Source: Saccharopolyspora shandongensis
GTDB lineage: Bacteria > Actinomycetota > Actinomycetes > Mycobacteriales > Pseudonocardiaceae
NCBI RefSeq assembly: GCF_900106995.1
Contig: NZ_FNOK01000041.1
Location: 22,194-86,193 of the forward strand
Reading direction: 5' to 3'
DNA length: 64,000 nt
Below the pieces are notes generated by a model, which searched no databases, was not told where the DNA came from, and worked only from the letters and a program-made list of their open reading frames with translations. Both the position numbers and the translations under genes were made by a program. This document shows, in pieces, positions 35,547 to 44,585 of the stretch. The number at the start of each line of letters is the position of its first letter. The stretch's first letter is position 1.

Positions 35547-37703
35547 TCACTCGATGCCGGCGGCGTCCATGCCCCGGATCTCCTTCTTCAGGTCGTGGAT
35601 CTCGTCGCGCAGCCGCGCCGCCAGCTCGAACTGCAGCTCGCGGGCCGCGTTCATCATCTGGTCGTTGAGCTGCTGCACCAGGTCCGCCAGCTCCGCGCGC
35701 GGCATCGACTTGATGTCGCGGTCGTCCAGCAGCCCGGGGCTGGCCACGGACTCCCCGGTCGGCTTCTTGCCGCGCGAGACGTTGCGGCCAGAACCGCCGA
35801 CGGCCACCGACTCCTCGGTGTCCTCCGACTCGGAGTACACCCGGTCCAGGATGTCGGCGATCTTCTTGCGCAGCGGCTGCGGGTCGATACCGCGCTCTTC
35901 GTTGTAGGCCACCTGCTTGGCGCGGCGCCGGTTCGTCTCGTCGATGGCGTGCCGCATCGAGTCGGTGATCCGGTCCGCGTACATGTGCACCTGGCCCGAC
36001 ACGTTCCGGGCCGCGCGGCCGATCGTCTGCACCAGGCTGGTGCCGGAACGCAGGAAGCCCTCCTTGTCGGCATCCAGGATGGACACCAGCGAGACCTCCG
36101 GCAGGTCCAGGCCCTCGCGCAGCAGGTTGATGCCGATCAGCACGTCGTACTCGCCCAGGCGCAGCTGCCGCAGCAGCTCGACCCGCCGCAGCGTGTCCAC
36201 CTCGGAGTGCAGGTACCGCACCCGGATGCCCAGTTCGAGCAGGTAGTCGGTGAGGTCCTCGGCCATCTTCTTGGTCAGCGTGGTGACCAGCACCCGCTCG
36301 TCGCGCTCGGCGCGCTCCCGGATCTCGTGCACCAGGTCGTCGATCTGGCCCTCGGTGGGCTTGACGATCACCTCGGGGTCGATCAGCCCGGTCGGGCGGA
36401 TCACCTGCTCCACGAACTCGCCGCCGGCCTGCGCCATCTCGTACGGGCCCGGCGTCGCCGACAGGTACATCGTCTGACCGATCCGGTCGGAGAACTCCTC
36501 GAAGGTCAGCGGCCGGTTGTCCAGCGCGCTGGGCAGCCGGAAGCCGTGCTCGACCAGGGTCCGCTTGCGGGACGCGTCGCCCTCGTACATGCCGCCGATC
36601 TGCGGCACCGTGTAGTGCGACTCGTCGATGACCAGCAGGAAGTCGTCCGGGAAGTAGTCGATCAGCGTCGCGGGCGCCGTCCCGGCGGGGCGGTCGTCGA
36701 TGTGCCGGGAGTAGTTCTCGATACCAGAGCAGAACCCGACCTGGCGCATCATCTCGATGTCGTACTGGGTGCGCATCCGCAGCCGCTGCGCCTCCAGCAG
36801 CTTGTTCTGCTTCTCCAGCAGGCCCAGCTGCTCCTCCAGCTCGGCCTCGATGCCGCGGATGGCCTTCTCCATCCGGTCCGGGCCGGCCACGTAGTGCGTC
36901 GCCGGGAAGATCCGCAGGTCGCGCACCTCGCGCACGACTTCGCCGGTCAGCGGGTGCAGGTAGTGCAGCCGGTCGATCTCGTCGCCGAAGAACTCCACGC
37001 GCACCGCGAGCTCCTCGTAGGCCGGGATGATCTCCACGGTGTCGCCGCGCACCCGGAACGTGCCACGGGCGAACGCGATGTCGTTGCGGGTGTACTGGAC
37101 GTCCACCAGCGCGCGAAGGAACACGTCGCGGTCGATCTCGCCGCCGACCGCCAGCGGGATGGCCCGGTCCAGGTACGACTGCGGGGTGCCCAGGCCGTAG
37201 ATGCAGGACACCGAGGAGACGACCACGCAGTCGCGGCGGCTGAGCAGGTTCGACGTGGCGGAGTGGCGCAGCCGCTCGACGTCCTCGTTGATCGACGAGT
37301 CCTTCTCGATGTAGGTGTCGGTCTGCGGGACGTAGGCCTCGGGCTGGTAGTAGTCGTAGTAGCTGACGAAGTACTCGACGGCGTTGTCCGGGAAGAAGCC
37401 GCGCAGCTCGTTGGCCATCTGGGCGGCCAGCGTCTTGTTCGGCTCCAGCACCAGGGTGGGCCGCTGGATGCGCTCGATCAGCCAGGCCGTGGTCGCCGAC
37501 TTGCCCGTACCGGTGGCCCCGAGCAGCACGACGTCCTTCTCACCGGAGTTGATCCGGCGCTCCAGGTCGGCGATCGCCTGCGGCTGGTCGCCGGCGGGCT
37601 GGTAGTCGCTGACCATGCGGAACCGGCCGTCGGCCCGCGGGATGTCGCTGACCGGCCGGAACTCGGAGTGGGCCAGTACGGGGTACTCAGTCGCGAATGC
37701 CAC
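35547..37703 (-). CDS. uvrB: Excinuclease ABC subunit B
   Basis: 718 aa; the damage-verifying helicase of nucleotide excision repair. Walker A GATGTGKSATTAWL near residue 55, beta-hairpin region YYDYYQPEAYVPQTDTYIEK near 105, SATPG near 345, helicase motif GINLLREGLDLPEV near 520, and UVR motif ARELQFELAARLRDEIHDL at the C-terminus. It starts at GTG 37703. TACATT lies 7 nt upstream with no SD, so the transcript is probably leaderless. A codon farther upstream would add a non-conserved tail, so I reject it. Confidence 0.97.
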   Translation of the reverse strand: MAFATEYPVLAHSEFRPVSDIPRADGRFRMVSDYQPAGDQPQAIADLERRINSGEKDVVLLGATGTGKSATTAWLIERIQRPTLVLEPNKTLAAQMANELRGFFPDNAVEYFVSYYDYYQPEAYVPQTDTYIEKDSSINEDVERLRHSATSNLLSRRDCVVVSSVSCIYGLGTPQSYLDRAIPLAVGGEIDRDVFLRALVDVQYTRNDIAFARGTFRVRGDTVEIIPAYEELAVRVEFFGDEIDRLHYLHPLTGEVVREVRDLRIFPATHYVAGPDRMEKAIRGIEAELEEQLGLLEKQNKLLEAQRLRMRTQYDIEMMRQVGFCSGIENYSRHIDDRPAGTAPATLIDYFPDDFLLVIDESHYTVPQIGGMYEGDASRKRTLVEHGFRLPSALDNRPLTFEEFSDRIGQTMYLSATPGPYEMAQAGGEFVEQVIRPTGLIDPEVIVKPTEGQIDDLVHEIRERAERDERVLVTTLTKKMAEDLTDYLLELGIRVRYLHSEVDTLRRVELLRQLRLGEYDVLIGINLLREGLDLPEVSLVSILDADKEGFLRSGTSLVQTIGRAARNVSGQVHMYADRITDSMRHAIDETNRRRAKQVAYNEERGIDPQPLRKKIADILDRVYSESEDTEESVAVGGSGRNVSRGKKPTGESVASPGLLDDRDIKSMPRAELADLVQQLNDQMMNAARELQFELAARLRDEIHDLKKEIRGMDAAGIE

Positions 37704-37811
37704 GACAACCAATGTACGAGCCCACCCCGACATCGTGTCGCGTCACGGGGTGCTCAAACGGCCACCAGGGCAGATAATGGGTTACGTCACCCCAGTGCAG
37801 GAGGTGGTGTG

Positions 37812-38243
37812 ATGTCGAGCAGCGCACCGATCGCTGGGCATCCGGATCTCACCGAGATGCGCCTGCGCTACGAGCGGGCATCCGAAACTCCGACCGCTCA
37901 GGTGGCGGACGGCTTCACCGTGCTCGGTGGCCTGTTCGTCGCATTGTCGCCGTGGATCACCGGCTTTCACGCAATGACGACGTCGTTGACGCTGAACAAC
38001 CTGGTCACCGGTCTGACCGCGACCGTTCTAGGGCTCTCGTTCGCGGCCGCCTACCACCGCACGCACGGCATCGCCTGGACCGTACCGGTGCTGGGTGTGT
38101 GGACGATCGTGGCCGTATTCGTCATGAGCGGCACCGCCGTCACGACCAGCACCGTGTTGTGCAACGTGATCGGCGGAGCGGTCCTGATCCTCGCGGGTCT
38201 CGGCACGATGGCTCCGGCCTACGCCACCCGCGCGACGACCTGA
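37812..38243 (+). CDS. SPW-repeat integral membrane protein
   Basis: 143 aa. After a hydrophilic N-terminus come four helices. The SPW repeat signature LSPWITGF lies near residue 45, and the second repeat keeps LGVWTIVAVF near 98 with Val replacing Ser-Pro. GCAGGAGG precedes the ATG. The function of the family is unknown. Confidence 0.85.
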   Translation: MSSSAPIAGHPDLTEMRLRYERASETPTAQVADGFTVLGGLFVALSPWITGFHAMTTSLTLNNLVTGLTATVLGLSFAAAYHRTHGIAWTVPVLGVWTIVAVFVMSGTAVTTSTVLCNVIGGAVLILAGLGTMAPAYATRATT

Positions 38244-38287
38244 CCTCGACCGATCGGAGGTGACGGAAAACAAGTGGTGAAGGAATA

Positions 38288-38320
38288 GCGGGCGCGACGA
38301 CCTTCGGACGTCGCGCCCGC
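38288..38320 (+). terminator. Terminator behind the SPW gene
   Basis: Perfect 12-bp arms GCGGGCGCGACG/CGTCGCGCCCGC with a 9-nt loop, immediately before the next promoter. Confidence 0.75.
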
Positions 38321-38337
38321 CCGCATACAGTGGCAGG

Positions 38338-38934
38338 GTGACCACGCAGCGCGAGATCGCCGAACAGCTCGGCCTGCCCGTCCACCCGCCGAAGGTCGAG
38401 GTCTTCGACCTCGTGGCGAACACCAACACCGACCCCAAGGGCCACGTGCGCACCGTGACGCACTACGCGCGCGAGCCCTTCGGGCTCTACCTGGCCCGCC
38501 CGATGCCCGGGCATCCGCGCATCGCCGCCTTCGAATCCTGGCTGCTGCCCAGGCTGGGGTTGCGCGTGACCCGCTGGTACTGGCACCCCGGGCACGAGGA
38601 CGACGTGGACTTCTACCTCGACGTGGCGGACGTCGAGCCGGGCGAACGGCAGTGGCGGACCGTCGACCACTACCTCGACATCGTGGTGCGGGACGGGCGC
38701 GCGGCGGAACTGCTGGACGTCGACGAATTCGTGATCGCGGTGCGCGCGGAACTGCTCGATCCGGAAACCGCGGAACGCGCGATGCGACGCGCCTGCGCCG
38801 CCGTCGACGGCCTCGCGAGGCACGGGTACGACCTGCCGAAGTGGTTGCGCGCCAACGGGATCGAGCTGTCGTGGCGAGGGCAACCCGTCCAAGATCCCGT
38901 GCCGGACCAGCGGACGCTACCGCCATCCCGGTGA
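38338..38934 (+). CDS. DUF402-family protein
   Basis: 198 aa. The C-terminal half shows the DUF402/FomD-like layout: WYWHPGHEDDVDFYLDVADV near residue 80, RTVDHYLDIVVRDGRAAELLDVDEF near 105, and GLARHGYDLPKWLRANGI near 160. FomD-type members hydrolyse nucleoside phosphonate/phosphate esters with metals. The acidic pattern here is compatible but unproven. TACAGT 6 nt before the GTG suggests a leaderless mRNA. Confidence 0.75.
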   Translation: MTTQREIAEQLGLPVHPPKVEVFDLVANTNTDPKGHVRTVTHYAREPFGLYLARPMPGHPRIAAFESWLLPRLGLRVTRWYWHPGHEDDVDFYLDVADVEPGERQWRTVDHYLDIVVRDGRAAELLDVDEFVIAVRAELLDPETAERAMRRACAAVDGLARHGYDLPKWLRANGIELSWRGQPVQDPVPDQRTLPPSR

Positions 38935-39040
38935 TGATCGCACCACGCACCGAATCGATATTCGACGAACTCCGAAAAGTTACGTTAAAAACTGGTGCTG
39001 TCGATCTTTCAACGCCGTTTTCCCGTTACTGTCTGACGCC

Positions 39041-39547
39041 GTGAGCGCTGCGATTTCACCCCAACTGGTTGAAGTTATCGACGTCTTCAGCTCGCAGCGT
39101 AGGCAGTCGTCCGGTGTCGTCGCGCAGCTGGAGGTCTGCCACGTCGAGCGCTGGGGACTCTCGGTGGAATGCCCGACACCGGAAGCGGCGGACCACGCCG
39201 CCGAGATCACCTGGCTGCTGCCCGACCTCGGGCTGCGGCTGACCCGCTTCCGCCCGCGACGCAGGCACTCCCGCCGCGGGCCGAGCCTGCTCACCGCGGT
39301 CCACATCGAGCGCGAAACCCGGTCCTGGACCACGACCGACCTGCTGCTGGGCCTGGAGGTCGGAGAGCACGGCCGGCCGCGGATCACGCGCGCCGCCGAT
39401 TTCGCCGCCGCGGTCGGCAACGGCCTGATCCGTCTCAGCGAAGCCGACTACGCGCTGCGCACGGTGCACCGCACGCTCGACGAGGTGACCCGCCACCGGG
39501 ACATCAACCAGTGGCTGGCCCACCGGGGCATCTTCGACATCTGGTGA
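39041..39547 (+). CDS. Second, shorter DUF402-like protein
   Basis: 168 aa, GTG start. The C-terminal half (WTTTDLLLGLEVGEHGRPRI, then DFAAAVGNGLIRLSEADYAL and INQWLAHRGI) follows the same pattern as the previous gene, so the two look like diverged tandem paralogues. The N-terminus has lost most acidic residues expected for catalysis. TACTGT lies 8 nt before the GTG and there is no SD. Repeat copy E begins 3 nt after the stop. Confidence 0.65.
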   Translation: MSAAISPQLVEVIDVFSSQRRQSSGVVAQLEVCHVERWGLSVECPTPEAADHAAEITWLLPDLGLRLTRFRPRRRHSRRGPSLLTAVHIERETRSWTTTDLLLGLEVGEHGRPRITRAADFAAAVGNGLIRLSEADYALRTVHRTLDEVTRHRDINQWLAHRGIFDIW

Positions 39548-39550
39548 CCA

Positions 39551-39745
39551 GAGCCTGTTTCCAGGCTCGTTCTGCGTAGCGGTGCGGGTAGCGGAACCTC
39601 AGGCGCCTTCTCGCTGTGGGATCCCCGACTCATGAATGCCAATTCACCACGTCGAGGCTGTCCTCGCGAGAAGACCCCTGAGAACCCGCAGCGGTGCCGG
39701 TTGCGTAGGTGGGCTAAGCGGCTGCGCCGCTTCAAAGGCAAAACC
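39551..39745 (+). repeat. Dispersed 3'-UTR element, copy E
   Basis: A full copy. GAGCCTG/CAGGCTC hairpin at its start, CTTCTCGC/GCGAGAAG, CCCCGAC/GTCGAGG, apical TGAAT-GCCA-ATTCA, CCTCAGG/CCTGAGG-type outer pairing next to GCGGGT/ACCCGC, and terminal AAGCGGC-TGC-GCCGCTT. It lacks the side hairpin of C, D and F. Confidence 0.9.
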
Positions 39746-39833
39746 CGCTCTACCACACCTCACACCACGACATCCAAAACAGCCTCTACAGCAGCACGAA
39801 GTACGCACGGGTCCTGAGTTGCAGAGGCTCCTG

Positions 39834-40481
39834 TCAACGCGGCGGGGAATCGAGGCGGATGAGGCGGCGCTCGACCGCCGCGCTCACCGCCGCCATCCGG
39901 CTGTCCACCCCGAGCTTCGAGTAGATGTGCACCAAGTGGGTCTTCACCGTCGCCTCGCTGATGAACAGCTTCTTCGCCAGCTCCTTGTTGCCCAGGCCCT
40001 GCGCCAGCAGCTCCAGGATCTCCACCTCCCGGGCGCTCAGCGACTGCTCCGGCGCGCGGCTGCGCTGCAGCAGCCGGGACGCGATCTCCGGCGAGAGCAT
40101 GGTCTTGCCCTGCGCGGCCGCCCGGATCGCCTGGAACAGCTCCTCCGGCGGGCCCGCCTTGAGCAGGTAGCCGGTGGCGCCCGCGTCGATGGCGCGGGTG
40201 ATGTCGGTGTCGGCGTCGTAAGTGGTCAGCACCAGCACCCGCAGCGGGGTGTCCAGCGCCAGCAACCGCCGGGTCGCCTCCACGCCCTCGACGCCGTCGC
40301 CGAGCTGGAGGTCCATCAGCACCACGTCGGGCCGGAAGGCGTCCGCCTGCCGCACTGCCTCCACCGCGGTCGCGGCCTCGCCGACGACCTCGATGCCCGC
40401 ATCCCCGGCGAGCAGCGCCTTCAGCCCGGCCCGCACCACCGGGTGGTCGTCGACCACCAGCACCCGCACCGCGTCCGTCAC
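39834..40481 (-). CDS. NarL/LuxR-type response regulator (SenR-like)
   Basis: 215 aa. Receiver domain VRVLVVDDHPVVRAGLKALL with phospho-acceptor Asp in VVLMDLQLGD near residue 54 and Lys in GYLLKAG near 103. LuxR HTH: LSAREVEILELLAQGLGNKE then KLFISEATVKTHLVHIYSKL at 150-190. The GTG overlaps the kinase TGA (GTGA). Next to an HbpS-like gene, which makes a SenR-type role in haem or redox response likely. Confidence 0.9.
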   Translation of the reverse strand: MTDAVRVLVVDDHPVVRAGLKALLAGDAGIEVVGEAATAVEAVRQADAFRPDVVLMDLQLGDGVEGVEATRRLLALDTPLRVLVLTTYDADTDITRAIDAGATGYLLKAGPPEELFQAIRAAAQGKTMLSPEIASRLLQRSRAPEQSLSAREVEILELLAQGLGNKELAKKLFISEATVKTHLVHIYSKLGVDSRMAAVSAAVERRLIRLDSPPR

Positions 40482-41632
40482 GAGATCCCTCCCACCGGCA
40501 ACGTCGCCGCCACCGCCGTGCCCTCTCCGGGCCTGCTCTCCACCGCCAGCGTGCCGCCCGACTGCTCCACCCGCGCCCGCATCCCGGACAGCCCGTAGCC
40601 GCGCCCGGTGCCGGACCGCGGGGCGGCGGGGTCGAAACCGGTGCCGTCGTCGCGCACGTCCAACGTGACCGAATCATCCAAATAGGACAGCGTCACCCCG
40701 GCGATGCGCGCCGCGCTGTGCTCGCGGACGTTGGCCAGCGCGCCCTGGGCGACCCGCAGCAGCACCGCGTCGTCGGCCGCCCTGGTCGGCAGCGGCTCGC
40801 CCACCACCTCGAAGCGGACCTCCACGCCCGACTCCGCCGCGGTCCGGTCGGCCAGCTCGCGCAGCGCCTCCGGCAGCGACTGCCGTTCGAGCGCGGCCGG
40901 CGCGAGCCCGCGCACGAATCGTCGGGCCTCGGCGAGGTTGTCCTCGGCGACCTCGCCCGCGCGCCGCACGTGCTCGTTGGTGTCGCCGCCGCGCTCCGCC
41001 GCCTGCAGCAGCATCCGGATGCTGGACAGGCCCTGGGCGATCGTGTCGTGGATCTCGCGGGCCAGCCGCTCGCGCTCCCAGCTGATGCCCGCCTCGCGCT
41101 GGGCTTCGGCCAGTTCGCCGCGCGTGCGCACGAGCTGATCGATCAGCGCCTTGCGGCGCTCGCTCTCCCAGCGCAGCTCCAGGAACACCGCGGTGGCCAT
41201 CGTCGCGACGGCCAGCGGCACCAGCACGTCGACGACCTCGAACCTCGGCGCCAACCGCAGCTGCCCGAAGATCACCGTCGCGGTCAGCAGCACCACGGCG
41301 ATGATCAAGGGCTTGGGTCGCAACAGCCGCAAGCAGACGAAGAACAGCGGCACCGCGCACCAGCTGAAGCTCGGCGCCACCAGCACCAGCGCGCACCAGA
41401 GGGCGACCACCGCGGCCAGCCACAGCTGCCGCACGTGCTTGCTCTGTCCCCAGAAGACGACACCGAGCACGTAGACCACGACCAGCGCCCCGGAAAGGCC
41501 CAGCAGCAGCGGGGTCACGCCCGCCAGGCCATGCGCGGCGACGTAGCGCGACGCCGACGACGCGAGCAGCACGAAGAAGCCCGCGTGCATCGCGCGGTAC
41601 AGCCAGCCTCCCGGCCGGAAGTCGTCGGCCAA
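40478..41632 (-). CDS. Sensor histidine kinase (SenS-like)
   Basis: About 384 aa from a TTG at 41632 with GAGAGGA upstream; a GTG at 41686 would add 18 residues. Five to six membrane helices occupy residues 15-160, followed by a short linker. HisKA_3 has SWERERLAREIHDTIAQGLS (His near 195). HATPase_c has NVREHSAARIAG near 315, DDGTGFD near 343 and GRGYGLSGMRARVE near 357. Five-helix HisKA_3 kinases divergent from an HbpS gene are the SenS arrangement of Streptomyces reticuli; the assignment rests on that context. Confidence 0.87.
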   Translation of the reverse strand: MADDFRPGGWLYRAMHAGFFVLLASSASRYVAAHGLAGVTPLLLGLSGALVVVYVLGVVFWGQSKHVRQLWLAAVVALWCALVLVAPSFSWCAVPLFFVCLRLLRPKPLIIAVVLLTATVIFGQLRLAPRFEVVDVLVPLAVATMATAVFLELRWESERRKALIDQLVRTRGELAEAQREAGISWERERLAREIHDTIAQGLSSIRMLLQAAERGGDTNEHVRRAGEVAEDNLAEARRFVRGLAPAALERQSLPEALRELADRTAAESGVEVRFEVVGEPLPTRAADDAVLLRVAQGALANVREHSAARIAGVTLSYLDDSVTLDVRDDGTGFDPAAPRSGTGRGYGLSGMRARVEQSGGTLAVESRPGEGTAVAATLPVGGIS

Positions 41633-41821
41633 TGCGGTCCTCTCATCGCGGTCGCGTCGGAGACACGAACCTAGACGGCGCGCCACGAGCCCGCATCAAT
41701 GGATCGGTTGATCCGGGATCCACCGGGCAAGGCCGTCGAACGATCCTTTCCGACGACGTCCGGAGCCCGCCTGCGCCGGAAGCTTGGAGCACAAGCCAAT
41801 CGGACCTAGGAGCGAATCCCG

Positions 41822-42370
41822 ATGCAGTCCACCACCCGCAACCGCGCGATCATCGGCACCCTGGTCGGCCTCGGCATCCTCGGCGGCGCCACCGGTCTGA
41901 CCGTCGCGCAGGCCGACCCGGCTCAGCAGCAGGCCCCGCAGCGCCCACCGGCCGCCGTCCTGCAGCAGCCGGTGCTGAGCGTCGACGCCGCCACCAAGGC
42001 CGCGCAGGCCGCGCTCGACGCCGCCGAGGCCAAGGGCCAGCGCGTCACCGTGTCCATCGTGGACCGCGCGGGCAACGAGCGGGTTCGCCTGACCGGCGAC
42101 GGCGCGGGCCCGCAGAGCGGCGAATCGGCGAAGCGCAAGGCCTTCACCGCGGTCGCCTGGGGCCGTGCGACCTCCGAGCTGGGCAAGCAGGCCACCGGCG
42201 ACGGCGCCACGCTGCGCGACATCCCGGGCACCTTGTTCCTCGGCGGCGGCGTCCCGGTGACCGCCGGCTCGCCGATCGCGGGCATCGGCGTGGCCGGTGC
42301 GCCCAGCGGCGACCTGGACGAGGAGTTCGCCCGCGCCGGGCTGCAGGCCATCCAGGCCGAACTGCGGTAA
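41822..42370 (+). CDS. Secreted HbpS/GlcG-like (DUF336) haem-binding protein
   Basis: 182 aa. Signal peptide of about 32 residues (RAIIGTLVGLGILGGATGLTVA), then the GlcG/HbpS domain: ATKAAQAALDAAEAKGQRVT, VSIVDRAGNERVRL, SAKRKAFTAVAWGRAT, and GGGVPVTAGSPIAGIGVAGA. HbpS of Streptomyces binds haem outside the membrane and modulates SenS. Divergent from the kinase gene here. It ends in a perfect palindromic terminator. Confidence 0.87.
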   Translation: MQSTTRNRAIIGTLVGLGILGGATGLTVAQADPAQQQAPQRPPAAVLQQPVLSVDAATKAAQAALDAAEAKGQRVTVSIVDRAGNERVRLTGDGAGPQSGESAKRKAFTAVAWGRATSELGKQATGDGATLRDIPGTLFLGGGVPVTAGSPIAGIGVAGAPSGDLDEEFARAGLQAIQAELR

Positions 42371-42375
42371 CACCC

Positions 42376-42411
42376 CTGACCGGTCCCCGGCGATCGCCGG
42401 GGACCGGTCAG
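42376..42411 (+). terminator. Perfect palindromic terminator behind the HbpS-like gene
   Basis: 36 nt with perfect dyad symmetry (CTGACCGGTCCCCGGCGA and its complement), 5 nt after the stop. Confidence 0.85.
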
Positions 42412-42431
42412 CACCCGAGCAGGAGGATCTG

Positions 42432-43187
42432 ATGAGGACCGCGCACACCGCGATCGGTCGACGAGCGGCAGTCGGGGTGTTCGCCGCGATCGCGCTCGCC
42501 GCCTGCGCCCCGGCCGAGCCGCCGGCGGCGCCAGCGACTCCCCCGCCGCCACCCGCGGCACAACAACAGCCCGCCCCCGAGCAGCACGCGCCCAACCCCA
42601 CGGCGGATCAACAGCTGCTGAGCGCCGCCGACGATGGCGATCTCGACCAGGTGCGCGCCGCGCTCGCCGCCGGCGCCAACGTCGAAGCCCGCGACGAGCA
42701 CCAGCGCACCCCGCTGCTGCTGGCGGCGCTCGCCGACCACGTCGACGTCGCCCGCGAACTGGTCAAGGCCGGGGCCGACCCGAACGCGCAGGACGACCGC
42801 CGCGACAGCGCCTTCCTCGTCACCGGCGTCACGGGCAGCGTCGCCATGCTCGAAGCGCTGCTGCCCGCCAACCCCGACTTCACGGTGACCAACCGCTTCG
42901 GCGGCATCTCGATCATCCCGGCCAGCGAGCGCGGGCACGTCGACTACGTGCGCGCAGCGGCACGCGCCGGGCTGAACGTCGACCACGTCAACCGGCTCGG
43001 CTGGACGGCACTGCTCGAAGCGGTGATCCTCGGCGACGGAAGCCGCCCGTACCAGGAGATCGTGCAGATCCTCCTCGACGCGGGAGCGGACCCGAACATC
43101 CCCGACCACGACGGCGTCACGGCGCTCCGGCACGCCGAAGCCCACGGCTACACCAAGATCGCCGAGATCCTCCGCTCGGCGACCTGA
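42432..43187 (+). CDS. Ankyrin-repeat lipoprotein
   Basis: 251 aa. Lipobox AAIALAAC gives a lipidated Cys near residue 25. A Pro/Gln-rich linker (26-55) leads to about five ankyrin repeats (LLSAADDGDLDQVRAALAAG, RTPLLLAALADHVDVARELV, GWTALLEAVILGDGS, GVTALRHAEAHGYTKIAEIL). AGGAGG precedes the ATG. Ankyrin proteins often sit beside oxidative-defence genes. Placed after the haem-binding gene, a protein-protein role at the cell surface is plausible. Confidence 0.87.
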   Translation: MRTAHTAIGRRAAVGVFAAIALAACAPAEPPAAPATPPPPPAAQQQPAPEQHAPNPTADQQLLSAADDGDLDQVRAALAAGANVEARDEHQRTPLLLAALADHVDVARELVKAGADPNAQDDRRDSAFLVTGVTGSVAMLEALLPANPDFTVTNRFGGISIIPASERGHVDYVRAAARAGLNVDHVNRLGWTALLEAVILGDGSRPYQEIVQILLDAGADPNIPDHDGVTALRHAEAHGYTKIAEILRSAT

Positions 43188-43194
43188 TCCGGGC

Positions 43195-44394
43195 TCAGCC
43201 GGCCCAGCCGGTGCTTTCGGCCCATTGCCAGGCCCTGGGGAGCGCTTCCGCGAACCAGGGCTCCTTGGCGTCCGCGTAGGCGCCGTGGTCCGGGTCGGCC
43301 GCGTGTTCCGCCGCCACCTTCCGCTTGAGCGCGAGGTATTCGTCGCGGGCGGCTTCGTCGGTGCGCAGCCACGCCGGGAAGAGCAGGGCGACGCGCTGGC
43401 CCGGCGTCCCGTCGACCCGGACGTGCAAGTTCGCGTAGCGGCCCGGGTCGGCCGACACGTGGATCCGCTTCTCCCAGAGCGCCGGATCGGGCGCGAAGGT
43501 GTGCGGGGTGTCCCCGAGGATGTACGGCAGCACCGGGAAACCCGCCTCGCCCAGCGGTCCGGCGAGCGCGTCCGCGTCCGCCAGCGACCGGACCGTCAGC
43601 TGCAGGTCGATGATGTCCTTCGCGGGCAGGCCGGGCACCGAGGTGGAGCCGATGTGGTCGATCCGCAAGGCCTTGTCGCCCGCCGCGCGCTCGACCCGGG
43701 CGATCAGCCGCCGCGCCTGCCGCGGCCACTCCGGATCCGGATCGACCAGCTCGGGCGACCGCTTCGGCGGGCGGCGGCGCAGCCGCACGTTCTCCTCGAA
43801 CGGCACCAACCGGTCCCGCCACAGCGCATCGACCTGGGCGTGCACGGCATCGACCGAACCGCTGTTGTCCAGCCACACGTCCGCGACCTCGCGCCGCTGC
43901 TCGGTGGTGGCCTGCGCGGCGATGCGGGCGCGGGCGTCGTCCTCGGCCAGGCCGCGGTCGATCAGCCGCCGCACCCGGTCGGGCTCCGGCGCATCGACGA
44001 TGAGCACCAGGTGGTAGTTCGGCGCGTAGCCGACCTCGACGAGCAGCGGGACGTCGTGCACCACGACCGCGTCCGCGGGCGCCTGCGCCATCCGCTCGGC
44101 CGTCAGGTCGCGGATCTTGGGGTGCGTGATCGCGTTGAGGTCCGCGCGCGCTTCGTCGTCGCCGAAGACCTTGCCCGCCAACGCCGGGCGGTTCAGCGCG
44201 CCGTCGGCGTCCAGGATGTCCTCGCCGAACCGCTCGACGAGTTCGGCCAGCCCCGGTGTGCCGGGCTGCACCACCTCGCGGGCCAGCACGTCGGAGTCGA
44301 TGAGCACGGCGCCGCGCTCCACCAACCGCTGGGCCACCGTCGACTTGCCGGACCCGATTCCACCGCTCAGTCCCACCCGCAACACGAAGCCCAT
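43195..44394 (-). CDS. coaE: Dephospho-CoA kinase fused to a GrpB-family domain
   Basis: 399 aa. Residues 1-200: CoaE with P-loop GLSGGIGSGKSTVAQRL, DSDVLAREV near 35 and HDVPLLVEVGY near 115, catalysing the last step of CoA synthesis. Residues 215-399: a GrpB/UPF0157 nucleotidyltransferase-like domain (RIDHIGSTSVPGLPAKDIID). The same fusion occurs in Mycobacterium tuberculosis CoaE. The ATG at 44394 has no clear SD. Confidence 0.95.
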   Translation of the reverse strand: MGFVLRVGLSGGIGSGKSTVAQRLVERGAVLIDSDVLAREVVQPGTPGLAELVERFGEDILDADGALNRPALAGKVFGDDEARADLNAITHPKIRDLTAERMAQAPADAVVVHDVPLLVEVGYAPNYHLVLIVDAPEPDRVRRLIDRGLAEDDARARIAAQATTEQRREVADVWLDNSGSVDAVHAQVDALWRDRLVPFEENVRLRRRPPKRSPELVDPDPEWPRQARRLIARVERAAGDKALRIDHIGSTSVPGLPAKDIIDLQLTVRSLADADALAGPLGEAGFPVLPYILGDTPHTFAPDPALWEKRIHVSADPGRYANLHVRVDGTPGQRVALLFPAWLRTDEAARDEYLALKRKVAAEHAADPDHGAYADAKEPWFAEALPRAWQWAESTGWAG

Positions 44395-44523
44395 CTTGCC
44401 AGCCCACCGGGCCACGCGGACCGAAGACCCGAAGCGAACGGCCCCCTCACCCCGATAGACGAGACGAACCGGCCGTTCACCTCGGCAACTCCAGGAGGGG
44501 CTGGTGCGGGTTCCGAAAAGACT

Positions 44524-44557
44524 CACGGCCCCGCACCTCGGAAGGTGCGGGGCCGTG
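44524..44557 (-). terminator. Terminator of rpsA
   Basis: Perfect 15-bp stem CACGGCCCCGCACCT/AGGTGCGGGGCCGTG with a 4-nt CGGA loop, between rpsA and coaE. Confidence 0.85.
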
Positions 44558-44585
44558 GTGTTGCCTCAGCCGCTAGGCGTCAGGC

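Noticed and set aside
39041..39547. Reading the second DUF402-like gene as a frameshifted pseudogene of the first
   Set aside because: It has its own promoter-like box, start and uninterrupted frame. Divergence is even along the length.
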